A stretch of 64,000 nucleotides of DNA from Iamia sp038233075. GTDB taxonomy: Bacteria; Actinomycetota; Acidimicrobiia; Acidimicrobiales; Iamiaceae. Positions 35,310 through 43,580 of this stretch are shown piece after piece (the stretch's first letter is position 1; each line of letters starts with the position of its first letter). Under the pieces are notes generated by a model. It saw nothing but the letters and a program-made list of their open reading frames with translations. It had not been told where the DNA came from and did not search any database. The DNA lies in NCBI GenBank assembly GCA_038233075.1, contig JBBSMQ010000001.1:62001-126000 (forward strand). The letters are read 5' to 3'. A program made the position numbers and the translations under genes.

Positions 35310-35338
35310 TTGCCGTAGCTAGCACACGACGGTACTGT
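35310..35338 (+). promoter_or_regulatory. Promoter for the wbl gene
   Basis: A -35 TTGCCG (35310-35315) and a -10 TACTGT (35333-35338) are separated by exactly 17 bases and preceded by an A-run. Transcription should start near 35345, leaving a leader of about 85 nucleotides before the GTG at 35432. The leader ends in a GGAGG ribosome site (35420-35424). Confidence 0.65.
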
Positions 35339-35431
35339 CGCTCGAAGCCGCCACGGACCATCCGACACCGTGGATGCGGCGCATGTGAAGGGAGTCACGA
35401 TCCTCCCTCGACGACCTCTGGAGGTCCCCCC

Positions 35432-35728
35432 GTGGCCCTGAGCCCCAGCCACCTGCTGTCCCTGACCGTCGCCTCGGCCGAGTGGCGCCGCGACGCTGCT
35501 TGCCGCGACACCGATCCCGACCTCTTCTTCCCGGTGGGCACCACCGGGCCCGCCATCGAGCAGATCGACACCGCCAAGGCCGTCTGCCGCGCCTGCCACG
35601 CCCAGGCCGACTGCCTGGAGTACGCGCTCGACACCAACCAGGACTCCGGCATCTGGGGTGGCACCTCCGAGGACGAGCGGCGCCAGATCCGCAAGCGCCA
35701 GCAGGCCCGCACCCGCCAGACCGCCTGA
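35432..35728 (+). CDS. WhiB-family transcriptional regulator (WhiB1/WblE type)
   Basis: A 98-residue iron-sulfur regulator. Four cluster cysteines are visible: one in RRDAACRDTDPDLFFPVG, two in VCRACHAQADC and the last Cys of the same block. GIWGGTSEDERRQIRKRQ is the family's Gly-Trp turn and basic tail. Residues FFPVGTTGPAIEQ are close to WhiB1 of M. tuberculosis, which binds the sigma factor and senses NO. GTG start, with GGAGG seven bases upstream. Rv3219 (whiB1) and Rv3220c (pdtaS) are neighbours in mycobacteria; the same order and convergence are kept here. Confidence 0.93.
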   Translation: MALSPSHLLSLTVASAEWRRDAACRDTDPDLFFPVGTTGPAIEQIDTAKAVCRACHAQADCLEYALDTNQDSGIWGGTSEDERRQIRKRQQARTRQTA

Positions 35729-35751
35729 GGGCGCCGGACGGGCACCCCCGC

Positions 35752-37233
35752 TCACCCGGGCCGCTCGGCGTCGAGGGGGACCCGCAGCTCGACCTCGGTG
35801 CCGGGCCCGCCGTCGAGCGGTTCGAACATGTCGATGGTGCCGGCCAGGTCCGAGGTCACGAGGGCCCGGACGATGGACAGCCCCAGCCCGGTGGTGCGCT
35901 CCACCGAGAACCCCTCGGGCAAGCCCACGCCGTCGTCGATGACCCGCGACACCAGCTCCTTGCCGTCGTTCTCCATCTGCACCCGCACCCGGCCGGGCGC
36001 CCGGCCACCCTCGGTGTCGGCCGGGAAGGCGTGGTCCATGGTGTTCTGGAGCAGCTCGGTGAGCACCACCGCCATGGGCGTGGCCACGCCGGCGGGGAGG
36101 GTGCCCGGGTCGCCCGTCACCGTGAACTGCACCTCGCGATCGGGTGAGCTCAGGCTCTCCTCCACCATCCGCACCAGAGGCCGCAGAACCTCGATGAAGG
36201 GGATGTCGTCGCCGGCCTCGCGGGCCAGGATGTCGTGGACCAGGGCGATGGAGCTGATGCGGCGCACGGACTCGCCGATGGCGGACTTGGCCTCCGCCGA
36301 CGAGAGCCGCCGGCCCTGGAGCCGCAGCAGCGAGGAGATGGTCTGCAGGTTGTTCTTCACCCGGTGGTGGATCTCGCGGATGGTGGCGTCCTTGGACAGC
36401 AGCAGACGGTCCCGGCGACGGATCTCGCTCACGTCCCGGAGCAGCACGACGGCACCGGTGACCCGGGCCGCCTCGACGAGGGGGATGCAGCGGATCAGCA
36501 CGCTCACGCCCGGGCGGGGGTCGATCTCCTCGGTCACCGGGGCGGCCACCGCGTAGGCGGTGCGGACGGGTTCGTCCTCCAGGCCGATCTCCCCCAGGCG
36601 CAGCCCCTCGGTGTTGACGTGGATCCCGATGCGGTGCAGGGCCGACACCGCGTTGGGCGAGGCGTAGGACACCCGGGCGGCGCCGTCGAGGACGAGGCAG
36701 CCATCCCCGACACGGAGGTTCTCCTCGAACTCACCGTCCTCCCGGGCGTACGGGAAGTCGCCGGCGGCGATCATGCGGGCGAAGCGGTTGAAGATCTCCT
36801 GGTAGGTCCGTTCCAGCTCCCCGGCAGCCCGACCCACCGACGGGGTGGACTCGCGGCTGAGCACCGCGACCGTGCGGCCCCGGTGGCGCAGCGGGATGCA
36901 CAGCATGCGGATCCGCTCCCGGATGACGGGGTCGGTGACCTCGCCCTCGATGATCTCGCCCCGCCGCCAGGAGCGGGCGATGAGGGGCCGCTCCTCCCGG
37001 TCGGCGATCTCGCCCAGGAGGTCGCGCACGTACAGGGTCTGGTTCGTCGTCGGCCGCACCTGGCCGGCCACCACGAAGTGGCCACCCTCGACATCGGTGG
37101 GCACGAACAGCAGCAGGTCCGAGAAGCACAGGTCCGCCACCAGGCCCCACGAGGCGACGAACCGCTGGAGGTAGGCCAGGTCGTCGTCGTCGAGCTCGGT
37201 CTGGGTCCGAGCGATCTCGGCGAGGCTGGCCAC
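35752..37233 (-). CDS. PdtaS-type sensor histidine kinase
   Basis: A soluble two-component sensor kinase of the HisKA_2 family. N-terminal GAF-like region (FVASWGLVADLCFSDLLLFV, about 22-160), a PAS-like region (about 180-285), then the phosphorylated His in REIHHRVKNNLQTISSLLRL and an ATPase domain with VLTELLQNTMDHAFP, DDGVGLPEGF and TGLGLSIVRALV. GTG 37233 (VASLAEIARTQTEL) gives 493 residues, similar to PdtaS (Rv3220c, 501). The frame above contains Arg-rich residues unlike the family. Its cognate antiterminator PdtaR is not in this window. Confidence 0.93.
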   Translation of the reverse strand: MASLAEIARTQTELDDDDLAYLQRFVASWGLVADLCFSDLLLFVPTDVEGGHFVVAGQVRPTTNQTLYVRDLLGEIADREERPLIARSWRRGEIIEGEVTDPVIRERIRMLCIPLRHRGRTVAVLSRESTPSVGRAAGELERTYQEIFNRFARMIAAGDFPYAREDGEFEENLRVGDGCLVLDGAARVSYASPNAVSALHRIGIHVNTEGLRLGEIGLEDEPVRTAYAVAAPVTEEIDPRPGVSVLIRCIPLVEAARVTGAVVLLRDVSEIRRRDRLLLSKDATIREIHHRVKNNLQTISSLLRLQGRRLSSAEAKSAIGESVRRISSIALVHDILAREAGDDIPFIEVLRPLVRMVEESLSSPDREVQFTVTGDPGTLPAGVATPMAVVLTELLQNTMDHAFPADTEGGRAPGRVRVQMENDGKELVSRVIDDGVGLPEGFSVERTTGLGLSIVRALVTSDLAGTIDMFEPLDGGPGTEVELRVPLDAERPG

Positions 37234-37339
37234 CGCGGCATCGTAGGGGCGGACCGGTGTCGCGCCGGGTGCGACGGCGCTCCGAGCGCAGCCGGTGCGG
37301 CGTGCCCGGGCGCCTTGCCGGCAGTGGTAGCGAGGGGTC

Positions 37340-37465
37340 ATGGCCGAGATGCTGCGCCGAGGTCGGCGCCAGGCCGTGGTCGAGGTCCGCATCCACAGCG
37401 GCGACGAGCCCGACCCCGTCGCCACCGCCACGGTCACCTACGCCATCCCCTCCCCGCCCGACTGA
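37340..37465 (+). pseudogene. C-terminal fragment of a hotdog thioesterase
   Basis: A 41-codon frame (MAEMLRRGRRQAVVEVRIHS, ending TATVTYAIPSPPD). The pattern G-R-R-x-x-V-V-E-V ... VATATVTYAI is the last strand pair of PaaI-type thioesterases. A TAG 12 bases upstream and lack of the N-terminal 90 residues indicate a truncated remnant, left between pdtaS and the ArsA-like genes. Confidence 0.55.
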
Positions 37466-37534
37466 CGGCGCCGGTCGAGCGGCGGCGCCGATCCCGCGTC
37501 GTGTCCATCGGGCCCGGGGTTGTCGGTCACCGCA

Positions 37535-38716
37535 TTAGCGCCAGAGAGCATCGCCGAGGCGGAGCAGGCCGGCGAGGTCGGCGATGTCGTGGTCGAAGTA
37601 GGGGACCGAGGCGACCACGTCGGCGGTGCGGGCCAGGGCGGTGCGCTGCTCCTGCTCTCGGTTGGCGATGACCTGGTAGTTGAGGAAGCTCTCGCCCACG
37701 TCGCGGAGGACGTCGGCCACCAGGTGGTCGGGAGCATCGAGACCGTCGAGGGCGCCGGCCAGATCGTCGGCCTCGGCGACCATCCGCCGAGCCACGCCGG
37801 TGGCGGCCGTGCGCCGCAGGTACGACGGCAGGACCTTGTTCAGCACCACCGCGCCGAGGTGCAGCCCGCGTTCCTCGAGGGCGGCGATGAAGTACTCGGC
37901 CTCGCGCACCGGCGCCGCCTCCAACGTCGAGACCACCAGGAACGTGGTGCGCCGATCGGCCAGGGTGGCGGTGACGGCTCGGGAGCGCTCGACGAACCCG
38001 GGCGCCATGGTCTGGAACAGGCTGAAGAACTCGGCGACGTCCTCCAGGAACTGGGAGCCGAGGATGCCATCGGCCACCCGGTAGAAGGGCTTGGACGCCA
38101 CCGACAGCACCCGGTTCTTCGACGGAGCGGTGAGCCAGCGCAGCAGGCGACTGGAGAAGAACTCCGCCATCCGTTCGGGGGCATCGAGGAAGTCGATGGC
38201 GTTGCGGGTGGGCGGGGTGTCGACGACGATCAGGTCGTAGCGACCCGAGGTGTGGATCTCGTGCAACCGCTCCATGGCGATGTAGTCGTGGCTCTGCACG
38301 AACCGACCAGAGATGTTGGTGTAGATCGAGTTGGACAGGATCGCCTGGCGCACCCGCTCGTCGGGCGCATGGCGACTGACGAGGTCGTCCCAGGACTGCT
38401 TGGTGTCGAGCATGGCGGCCCACAGCTCGCCCCGAGGCTCGACTCCCGCGGCGCGGAAGGCGGAGGGCTCGACGCGGGTCTCGGCGTTGCCGAAGCGTTC
38501 GAGGCCGAGGGCGTTGGCCAGGCGGCGAGCGGGGTCGACGGTGAGCACGAGCACCTTGCCGCCCAGGTGGGCGGCGGCCATGGCTCCCAACGATGCCGCC
38601 GTCGTGGTCTTGCCCACGCCGCCTGACCCGCAGCAGATCACGATCTCCTTGGCCGCCAGCAGTTGCTGGAGGGTACCGATCTCCTCGGCGCCGCTTGTGG
38701 CACCACCGCGAGCCAC
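37535..38716 (-). CDS. ArsA-like anion-transporting ATPase, second of a pair
   Basis: A 393-residue P-loop ATPase of the ArsA/GET3 superfamily. Walker A deviant loop CCGSGGVGKTTTAASLG (about 28-44), VLTVDPARRLANALGL (switch I region) and VVDTPPTRNAIDFLDAP (Walker B/switch II). In mycobacteria the paired genes Rv3679-Rv3680 encode such ATPases without an arsenite pump; their cargo is not fully known. Its GTG start overlaps the stop of the preceding ATPase by one base (TAGTG), so the two are translationally coupled and likely form a complex. Confidence 0.9.
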   Translation of the reverse strand: MARGGATSGAEEIGTLQQLLAAKEIVICCGSGGVGKTTTAASLGAMAAAHLGGKVLVLTVDPARRLANALGLERFGNAETRVEPSAFRAAGVEPRGELWAAMLDTKQSWDDLVSRHAPDERVRQAILSNSIYTNISGRFVQSHDYIAMERLHEIHTSGRYDLIVVDTPPTRNAIDFLDAPERMAEFFSSRLLRWLTAPSKNRVLSVASKPFYRVADGILGSQFLEDVAEFFSLFQTMAPGFVERSRAVTATLADRRTTFLVVSTLEAAPVREAEYFIAALEERGLHLGAVVLNKVLPSYLRRTAATGVARRMVAEADDLAGALDGLDAPDHLVADVLRDVGESFLNYQVIANREQEQRTALARTADVVASVPYFDHDIADLAGLLRLGDALWR

Positions 38717-39660
38717 TACGCCAGCTCCTCGTCGAGGGCAGCCGCCACCTGGCGGGTGAAGCGCAGTCCGGCGGAGCGGGCGAAGATCTCGGGCAGATAG
38801 AGCATGTCGACGTCGGTGAGCCCGGCCCGCAGGGCCTGGAGGTGCCCGGCGCGCGTCCGCCGGAGGGTCACGGCCAGCTCGGCCGCATCCAGGATCGGCG
38901 CCACATCGCCCGCTGCGGCCTCCGCCAGCACCGTGGCGCGCTCCGGGGTGCGCAGCTCCTCGAACAGCTCTTCCTCACTGCGCCCGAACAGCTCGGGCAG
39001 GACACGATTGACGATGACGGCGGCCAGGTCCACGTCGGTTTCGGATCGCAGTCGTCCGGCCAGCTCGATGGTCTCGTTCACCGGCATCTCCTCAGGGGCC
39101 GCCACCACCACCACGCCGGTGCGGGCCGGGTCCTCGAGCACGTCGAGCATCCAGGCCGTCTGGTTGCGGACCAGCCCGACCGAGACCAGCTCGTTGATGC
39201 CCTTGGGCGCAGCCAGCTGACCCACGATGTGGCCGCTGGCGACCGAGTCGACCACGACGATGTCGTAGTGCTCCTCGACCACCTCCCAGGCCAGCTTGCC
39301 GACGGTGAGGATCTCCTTCACGCCGGGGGCGGCGTTGGCCACGAAGTCGAAGGTGCGGGCCAGAGGGCCGATCCGGGCCACGAGCGGGAGCTTCAGCTGG
39401 AGGCTCAGGTACTCCTTGAGCGACTCCTCGGTGTCCATCGTCATGGCAAAGAGACCAGGGGCGACCTCGCTCGGGGCGAAGCCGGTGCGGCCGGCCTCGA
39501 AGAACCCGCCCAGGCCGCCCTTGGCGTCGACCTCGCAGACGAGCGTGCGCTGGCCCCGCTCCGCCGCGAGCAGAGCCAGACCGGCGGTGACGGTGGACTT
39601 GCCCACACCACCCTTGCCGGTGACGAACAGCAGTCGCCGGTCGAGCAGGTCGAGGCTCAC
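38716..39660 (-). CDS. ArsA-like anion-transporting ATPase, first of a pair
   Basis: A 314-residue P-loop ATPase, Rv3679-like. P-loop VTGKGGVGKSTVTAGLALL (about 14-32), VCEVDAKGGLGGFFEAG, and the switch block VVVDSVASGHIVGQLAAPKG. C-terminal residues about 225-300 are helical (EELFEELRTPERATVLAEAA). It is followed without gap by the second ATPase. The upstream DUF3107 gene is 58 bp away on the same strand and may be in the same operon. Confidence 0.9.
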   Translation of the reverse strand: MSLDLLDRRLLFVTGKGGVGKSTVTAGLALLAAERGQRTLVCEVDAKGGLGGFFEAGRTGFAPSEVAPGLFAMTMDTEESLKEYLSLQLKLPLVARIGPLARTFDFVANAAPGVKEILTVGKLAWEVVEEHYDIVVVDSVASGHIVGQLAAPKGINELVSVGLVRNQTAWMLDVLEDPARTGVVVVAAPEEMPVNETIELAGRLRSETDVDLAAVIVNRVLPELFGRSEEELFEELRTPERATVLAEAAAGDVAPILDAAELAVTLRRTRAGHLQALRAGLTDVDMLYLPEIFARSAGLRFTRQVAAALDEELA

Positions 39661-39718
39661 GGATGCTCGGGGTGGAGATCGGGAGGGCGGTGAGCGGCGG
39701 ACGACGCCGGTCAGGTGC

Positions 39719-39949
39719 TCAGCCCGCGAAGCCGATGCGGCGGTCGCTGGCCTGGGCGCCCAGGTCGACGTAGGCGACCTTGTCGGCCGGGATGCCGACG
39801 TTGCGGCCCTTGCGGTCGGTGAGCCACAGCACGCTGCCCGTCGTCAGGGCCGACTCGATGTCGGCCTTGACCGCGTCAGCCTCGGCGTCCTCGGGCAGCT
39901 CCACCTCGAGCTCCTTGGCGGTGTAGGTGACCCCGATGCGAACGTCCAC
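39719..39949 (-). CDS. DUF3107 family protein
   Basis: A 76-residue actinobacterial protein, similar in size and sequence to Rv3208A (TB9.4). It begins MDVRIGVTYTAKELEVELPE, a beta-strand pattern, followed by an Ala-rich helix (DADAVKADIE-like), and ends VGIPADKVAYVDLGAQ then DRRIGFAG, which is strongly conserved. Function unknown. Located directly upstream of the ArsA-like pair. Confidence 0.92.
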   Translation of the reverse strand: MDVRIGVTYTAKELEVELPEDAEADAVKADIESALTTGSVLWLTDRKGRNVGIPADKVAYVDLGAQASDRRIGFAG

Positions 39950-40053
39950 GTGTCAGATCCTCCGAGCGACTGGCGGCGGGCTCATCGTAGGACCCCCACT
40001 CCCCCACCCCTCACCCCCTCACCACGGGGAGAGGATGGCGCGGCCGGCGAAGC

Positions 40054-40362
40054 TCAGCAGTCGGCCATGGCCCGGAGGGCGATGCAGAGCTCGAAGGATC
40101 GGGCACCCAGGGAGCCGAGGCGCCGGACCAGCAACGCCTTGGAGACGCTGCGGAGATCATCGAAGTTAGCCACCGACTCAGCCGGCAGGCCCTCGGACCA
40201 GCCGACGGGAAGCTGGCCCGGTGCTCGGCGCAGGGTGCGCGTGATCGGGGCGACCACGACCCTCTGCATCACCTCGTTGGCCTGGTCTCGGCTGACCACC
40301 AGCACCGGGCGGCTCTTCGCATCCGGGGTCTCCATCCACCACAGGTCGCCGCGCGCTACCAC
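40054..40362 (-). CDS. MazF/PemK-family toxin, module 1
   Basis: A 102-residue endoribonuclease-type toxin that in its family cleaves mRNA at short sequences. RGDLWWMETPDAKSRPVLVV is the conserved N-terminal strand with the catalytic Arg (KSRPVLVVS), and VVVAPITRTLR the central strand. FDDLRSVSKALLVRRLG holds the second conserved block. The GTG start at 40362 overlaps the antitoxin by seven bases, as usual for antitoxin-first modules. Confidence 0.93.
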   Translation of the reverse strand: MVARGDLWWMETPDAKSRPVLVVSRDQANEVMQRVVVAPITRTLRRAPGQLPVGWSEGLPAESVANFDDLRSVSKALLVRRLGSLGARSFELCIALRAMADC

Positions 40363-40616
40363 CAGGGCTCCCAGGGCTCCTCGTTGGTGAGCCTCACTGC
40401 GTTGTCGTGGGCTTCGCGCATCTCGTCCTCGGTCTCCGGGTGGGCAAGGTAGGCAGCTCGGTATGCCTCATCGGCTCGCTCCCGCTCGACCTCCTCCAGT
40501 CGCCGCCGCACGGCATCACGGACCACATCAGCCCGGGAACGCCCCTCGTCGGCCGCCAGGTCATCGAGGGCGGCAACGGTGGGGGGGTCGAAGCGCAGGT
40601 TGATCTGGGTTGACAC
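40356..40616 (-). CDS. Ribbon-helix-helix antitoxin, module 1
   Basis: An 86-residue antitoxin. The N-terminal INLRFDPPTVAALDDLAAD and RSRADVVRDAVRRRLEEV form a ribbon-helix-helix DNA-binding domain. The acidic C-terminal part (HPETEDEMREAHDNAVRLTN, then EEPWEPWW) should wrap the toxin. It precedes and overlaps the toxin gene. The upstream DNA has TGCTA/TAGCA inverted arms (40624-40652) that could be the operator. Confidence 0.88.
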   Translation of the reverse strand: MSTQINLRFDPPTVAALDDLAADEGRSRADVVRDAVRRRLEEVERERADEAYRAAYLAHPETEDEMREAHDNAVRLTNEEPWEPWW

Positions 40617-40729
40617 AGCCCCATGCTACCGCTCTGCTACAGATACGTTAGCACCCGGATGAGCCAGCGAGCCCGACCAGCTCGTCGGAGTGGATCATCA
40701 CTGCCAGCGAGCGAACGAGGACGAGACCG

Positions 40730-42124
40730 CTAGTCCTTGGCGGGGACGGACTGCTGGCGGTCCATCATGTCGCCCATCACCATGTGGATGAACTCGTCGG
40801 CCTCGTCGTCGCGGCCGCCGGCCACGCCGCCGTAGATCGCCGCGCTCTGGGGCGTCTCGTCAGCGTGCTCCTTGGCGTAGCCCACCGCCTCGGCCAGGTC
40901 GGCCTCGAAGGCCTCCACCACGCCGGGCTGGGTCTGGGGCCGGGTGACGGCCATGTGGATGGCGTTGGGGTACTGCTGGCCGTTGAAGCGCCAGCCCTTG
41001 GCCCGCATGGCGTCGTTGACGTGGTAGATGTCGAAGGCGTCGCTGGTGAAGCTGAAGCAGAAGGTGGGGCTGCCCATGATCCGCAGCTCCGGGTGGCTGC
41101 GCACCGCAGCCTTCATGCGGTCCGCGGTGTCGAAGATCTGGCGGGCGTAGCCGAGGTAACCCTCACGGCCGATGGTGACCATGGCCGCCCACGTGGAGGC
41201 CAGGGCACCGCCGGAGCGGGAGCCGTCCATCCCCGGCGAGCAGTACTTGCCGCCGGTCCAGCCGGTGAGGAAGAAGTACTGGCTGTTGCGCAGGGCCTTG
41301 TCGCGGAAGGCGACGACCGAGCTGCCCTTGAAGCCGTAGCCGTACTTGTGGGTGTCGGCCGACATGCTCGTCACACCCGGCAGGCGGAAGTCGAAGACGG
41401 GGATGTCCCAGCCCAGCTCCTGGCCCCACGGGAGGATGAAACCCCCGAGGCAGCCGTCGACGTGGAGGCCGACGCCCCGATCGAGAGCGAGGTCGGACAG
41501 CTCGGCGATGGGGTCGATGGTGCCGTAGCCGTAGTTGCAGGCCGAGCCCATGATGGCGATGGTCTGGTCGTCGATGAGCTCGGCCATGGCGGCCAGGTCG
41601 ACCAGGGTGGTCTCGGGGTCGATCGGGGCGGTGCGCAGCTCGATGCCGAAGAGGTGGCAGCCCTTGTCGAAGGCGGGGTGGCCGGTCTCGGGCTTGACGA
41701 AGTTGGGGCGGGTGATGCCCTTGGTCTGGGCCGCGTGGTCGCGGTAGGCGAGCAGGGCGTGGATGATGCTGCCGGTGCCGCCGCTGGTGACGATGCCCAC
41801 CGGCTCGCCGTCGGTCACGGCGTCGGCGTGGAGCATGTCGAGGGTCATGGCGATGATCTCGCCCTCGAACCGGGTTGCGCTGGGGCAGATGTCGCGCTGG
41901 AGGGCGTTGACGTGGGCGAACAAGCCGTAGGCGTCGTTGAGGAAGTCGTAGTGCTCGTGGTCGCCGCAGTACATGGTGCCCGAGCACTTGCCCGACTCCC
42001 AGGCCTTGTCCTCCTCGGCGGCCATGGCCTCGAGCTCGGCCACCACCTCGCCACGGGACCGGCCCTGCTCGGGGATGCTCCGGTTGACCCCGAAGCGGTC
42101 GGCGTACGGGTGATCGTTGGCCAT
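40730..42124 (-). CDS. Sphingosine-1-phosphate-lyase-like PLP decarboxylase/aldolase
   Basis: A PLP enzyme of the group II decarboxylase fold, 464 residues. The region SADTHKYGYGFKGSSVVAFR (PLP lysine in HKY) and FFLTGWTGGKYCSPGMDGSR then SGGALASTWAAMVTIG are close to sphingosine-1-phosphate lyases (human SGPL1 has SADTHKYGYAPKGSS). SGKCSGTMYCGDHEHYDFLN and VTSGGTGSIIHALLAYRDHA (phosphate-binding) are also family-like. There is no N-terminal membrane anchor. Bacterial homologues cleave phosphorylated long-chain bases, but other decarboxylations are possible. ATG 42124 matches the family start. Confidence 0.85.
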   Translation of the reverse strand: MANDHPYADRFGVNRSIPEQGRSRGEVVAELEAMAAEEDKAWESGKCSGTMYCGDHEHYDFLNDAYGLFAHVNALQRDICPSATRFEGEIIAMTLDMLHADAVTDGEPVGIVTSGGTGSIIHALLAYRDHAAQTKGITRPNFVKPETGHPAFDKGCHLFGIELRTAPIDPETTLVDLAAMAELIDDQTIAIMGSACNYGYGTIDPIAELSDLALDRGVGLHVDGCLGGFILPWGQELGWDIPVFDFRLPGVTSMSADTHKYGYGFKGSSVVAFRDKALRNSQYFFLTGWTGGKYCSPGMDGSRSGGALASTWAAMVTIGREGYLGYARQIFDTADRMKAAVRSHPELRIMGSPTFCFSFTSDAFDIYHVNDAMRAKGWRFNGQQYPNAIHMAVTRPQTQPGVVEAFEADLAEAVGYAKEHADETPQSAAIYGGVAGGRDDEADEFIHMVMGDMMDRQQSVPAKD

Positions 42125-42325
42125 GGCGAGGCTCCTCCGTCCCGGCGGCCCGACGTTCGGACCGCCAGATCGATGGTAAGGCCACGGCCAACCCGCCGCC
42201 CCGCCGAGCCCCGCCCCGCCCCGCGCCGCCGCGCTGAAGTGGTGCGCCCCCTGGTCGCTCCGGCAACCACTTCCCACACCAGTTCGAGTGCTGCCGTCGG
42301 TTGGTCGGGCCCCCGGTCGGCCGAG

Positions 42326-42859
42326 TCAGGTGACGAGGGGGCGTAGCCATTCCAGGGCGACCTGCGCCTGCGCGGCCTGGAAGGCCCGCAGCGTCGGGAG
42401 CCCGGGCGGAGGCGGTCGGCGTGATCGCCCCGGGAACATGCCGGCCACCGCGACCACCAACGGTCGGAGCCGGTCCGGCTCGGCCTGACGCCCGACCGTG
42501 GACCGGGCCAGGAGCTCAGCGGGCGGTGGCCCGCCCTGCATGGCCAGCGCAGGCGCGGCCACCACTAGGTCGAGCAGAGGGTGACCGCGGCTGGCCCACG
42601 GCCAGTCGACCAGCACCCCGACGCCCTCGTGGACGAGGAGGTTGTCGCCACCCACCACCGCCGCGACGCCCGGAGAGAACCCGCTCGGGCGATCGTCGAC
42701 GGCGAGCACCTCTCCGCCGCACAGATCGCCCACCACGGCCCGCAGGTCATCCGGAAGAGACGCAAAGGCCACCCGCGTCCCGGCCGTCCGGGGTGCGGTG
42801 CCCGCGTCGCCGGCTTCGGGCGAGCTCGTCGGCCTCGCTCGCCCGTTGTCGTCAGTCAC
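42326..42859 (-). pseudogene. Aminoglycoside phosphotransferase-like gene with internal deletion
   Basis: The frame is open (177 codons), but the protein is not complete. The start (VAFASLPDDLRAVVGDLCGG) and GFSPGVAAVV look like the N-terminus of an APH-family kinase. The sequence then jumps to GGDNLLVHEGVGVLVDWPWA, which follows the catalytic loop. The ATP-binding Lys region and the catalytic HxD that should precede GDNLL are gone. C-terminal ALAMQGGPPPAELLARS and LRAFQAAQAQVALEWL are normal. Compared with about 290 residues, 110 or so are missing in frame. Confidence 0.7.
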
Positions 42860-42921
42860 GGGTCCACGATGACCCGGGCAGCAGCCGGAGCCAAGTGACT
42901 TCGGTGCCGTCGATCTGCGGA

Positions 42922-43260
42922 TCAGAGGCGCAGCAGATAGCGGAGCACCTGGTCGAGGAGGGCCATGGCGTCGGGCGGGATGGCACCGAGGCGAGCGATC
43001 AGCCTCTGATCCGACACGGACTTGACGTCCTCACCCTTGGCGTAGCTGAGCTCGTGCAACCCGGTCGTGGCATCGTGCAGCTCGACGTGGGACGGCAGCC
43101 CCCGAGGCGTGGTCGTGATCGGCACAACGATCACCAAGCCCGCAGGCCCCTCGTTCACGGCGTCATCAGACACCACCACCGCGGGCCGTCGGCCTCCCTG
43201 CTCATGACCGATCGCCTCACCGAGGTCGAGGAGCCAGACGTCGCCACGGCGAGGGGTCAC
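42922..43260 (-). CDS. MazF/PemK-family toxin, module 2
   Basis: A 112-residue toxin with RRGDVWLLDLGEAIGHEQGG, RRPAVVVSDDAVNEGPAGLV and VVPITTTPRGLPSHVEL, and SYAKGEDVKSVSDQRLIARL. These are the MazF fold's strands and conserved Arg/Asp/Ser positions. GTG 43260 overlaps the antitoxin's stop by four bases (GTGA). It is only distantly similar to module 1's toxin, so the two are separate acquisitions rather than a duplication. Confidence 0.93.
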   Translation of the reverse strand: MTPRRGDVWLLDLGEAIGHEQGGRRPAVVVSDDAVNEGPAGLVIVVPITTTPRGLPSHVELHDATTGLHELSYAKGEDVKSVSDQRLIARLGAIPPDAMALLDQVLRYLLRL

Positions 43261-43496
43261 GGCTGTCCGTCGCGCAGGGTTACCTCCCATTGGGCGCGCT
43301 CCGCTTCCACCTCGACTGCGGCCTGCTCGTCGGCCCGGATGCGCTCCCAACCCTCGTTGAAGGCGGTGAAGAACTCTCTGCGCTCCAAGGCGTCCAAGGC
43401 GTCGTCCAAGACGGCGGTCATGGGACGGTCGGTCGCAGAGGCCAGACGAGCCACCCGGTCGCGGGTGACCTTGCTGATGCGGATGGTCGTGCTCAC
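43257..43496 (-). CDS. Antitoxin, module 2
   Basis: A 79-residue protein. MSTTIRISKVTRDRVARLAS and TDRPMTAVLDDALDALERRE are a ribbon-helix-helix domain. The C-terminal helix (TAFNEGWERIRADEQAAVEV) is acidic and would bind the toxin. GTG 43496 is ten bases from a predicted -10 box, so the transcript may be nearly leaderless. Confidence 0.88.
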   Translation of the reverse strand: MSTTIRISKVTRDRVARLASATDRPMTAVLDDALDALERREFFTAFNEGWERIRADEQAAVEVEAERAQWEVTLRDGQP

Positions 43497-43506
43497 CGAA
43501 GCAGGC

Positions 43507-43534
43507 TACATATGTGTCGACATCTCAGTGACAA
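43507..43534 (-). promoter_or_regulatory. Promoter/operator of toxin-antitoxin module 2
   Basis: Read on the minus strand, -35 TTGTCA (43529-43534), 16-base spacer and -10 TATGTA (43507-43512). Two small palindromes, TGTCGACA and ACATATGT, overlap the spacer and -10 and are candidate antitoxin operators. Confidence 0.55.
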
Positions 43535-43580
43535 TCATCGACGTCATGCGACCAACAGGCGGGCGCAGCACCGAACCCCG

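Noticed and set aside
37466..37490. CGGCGCCG inverted repeat after the thioesterase fragment as terminator
   Set aside because: Short GC palindromes are common by chance in this composition and no T-run follows.
39980..40030. C-rich stretch (CCCCCACTCCCCCACCCCTCACCCC) as a regulatory element or G-quadruplex
   Set aside because: Possible on composition alone, but nothing ties it to a function; it lies between the DUF3107 gene and toxin module 1.
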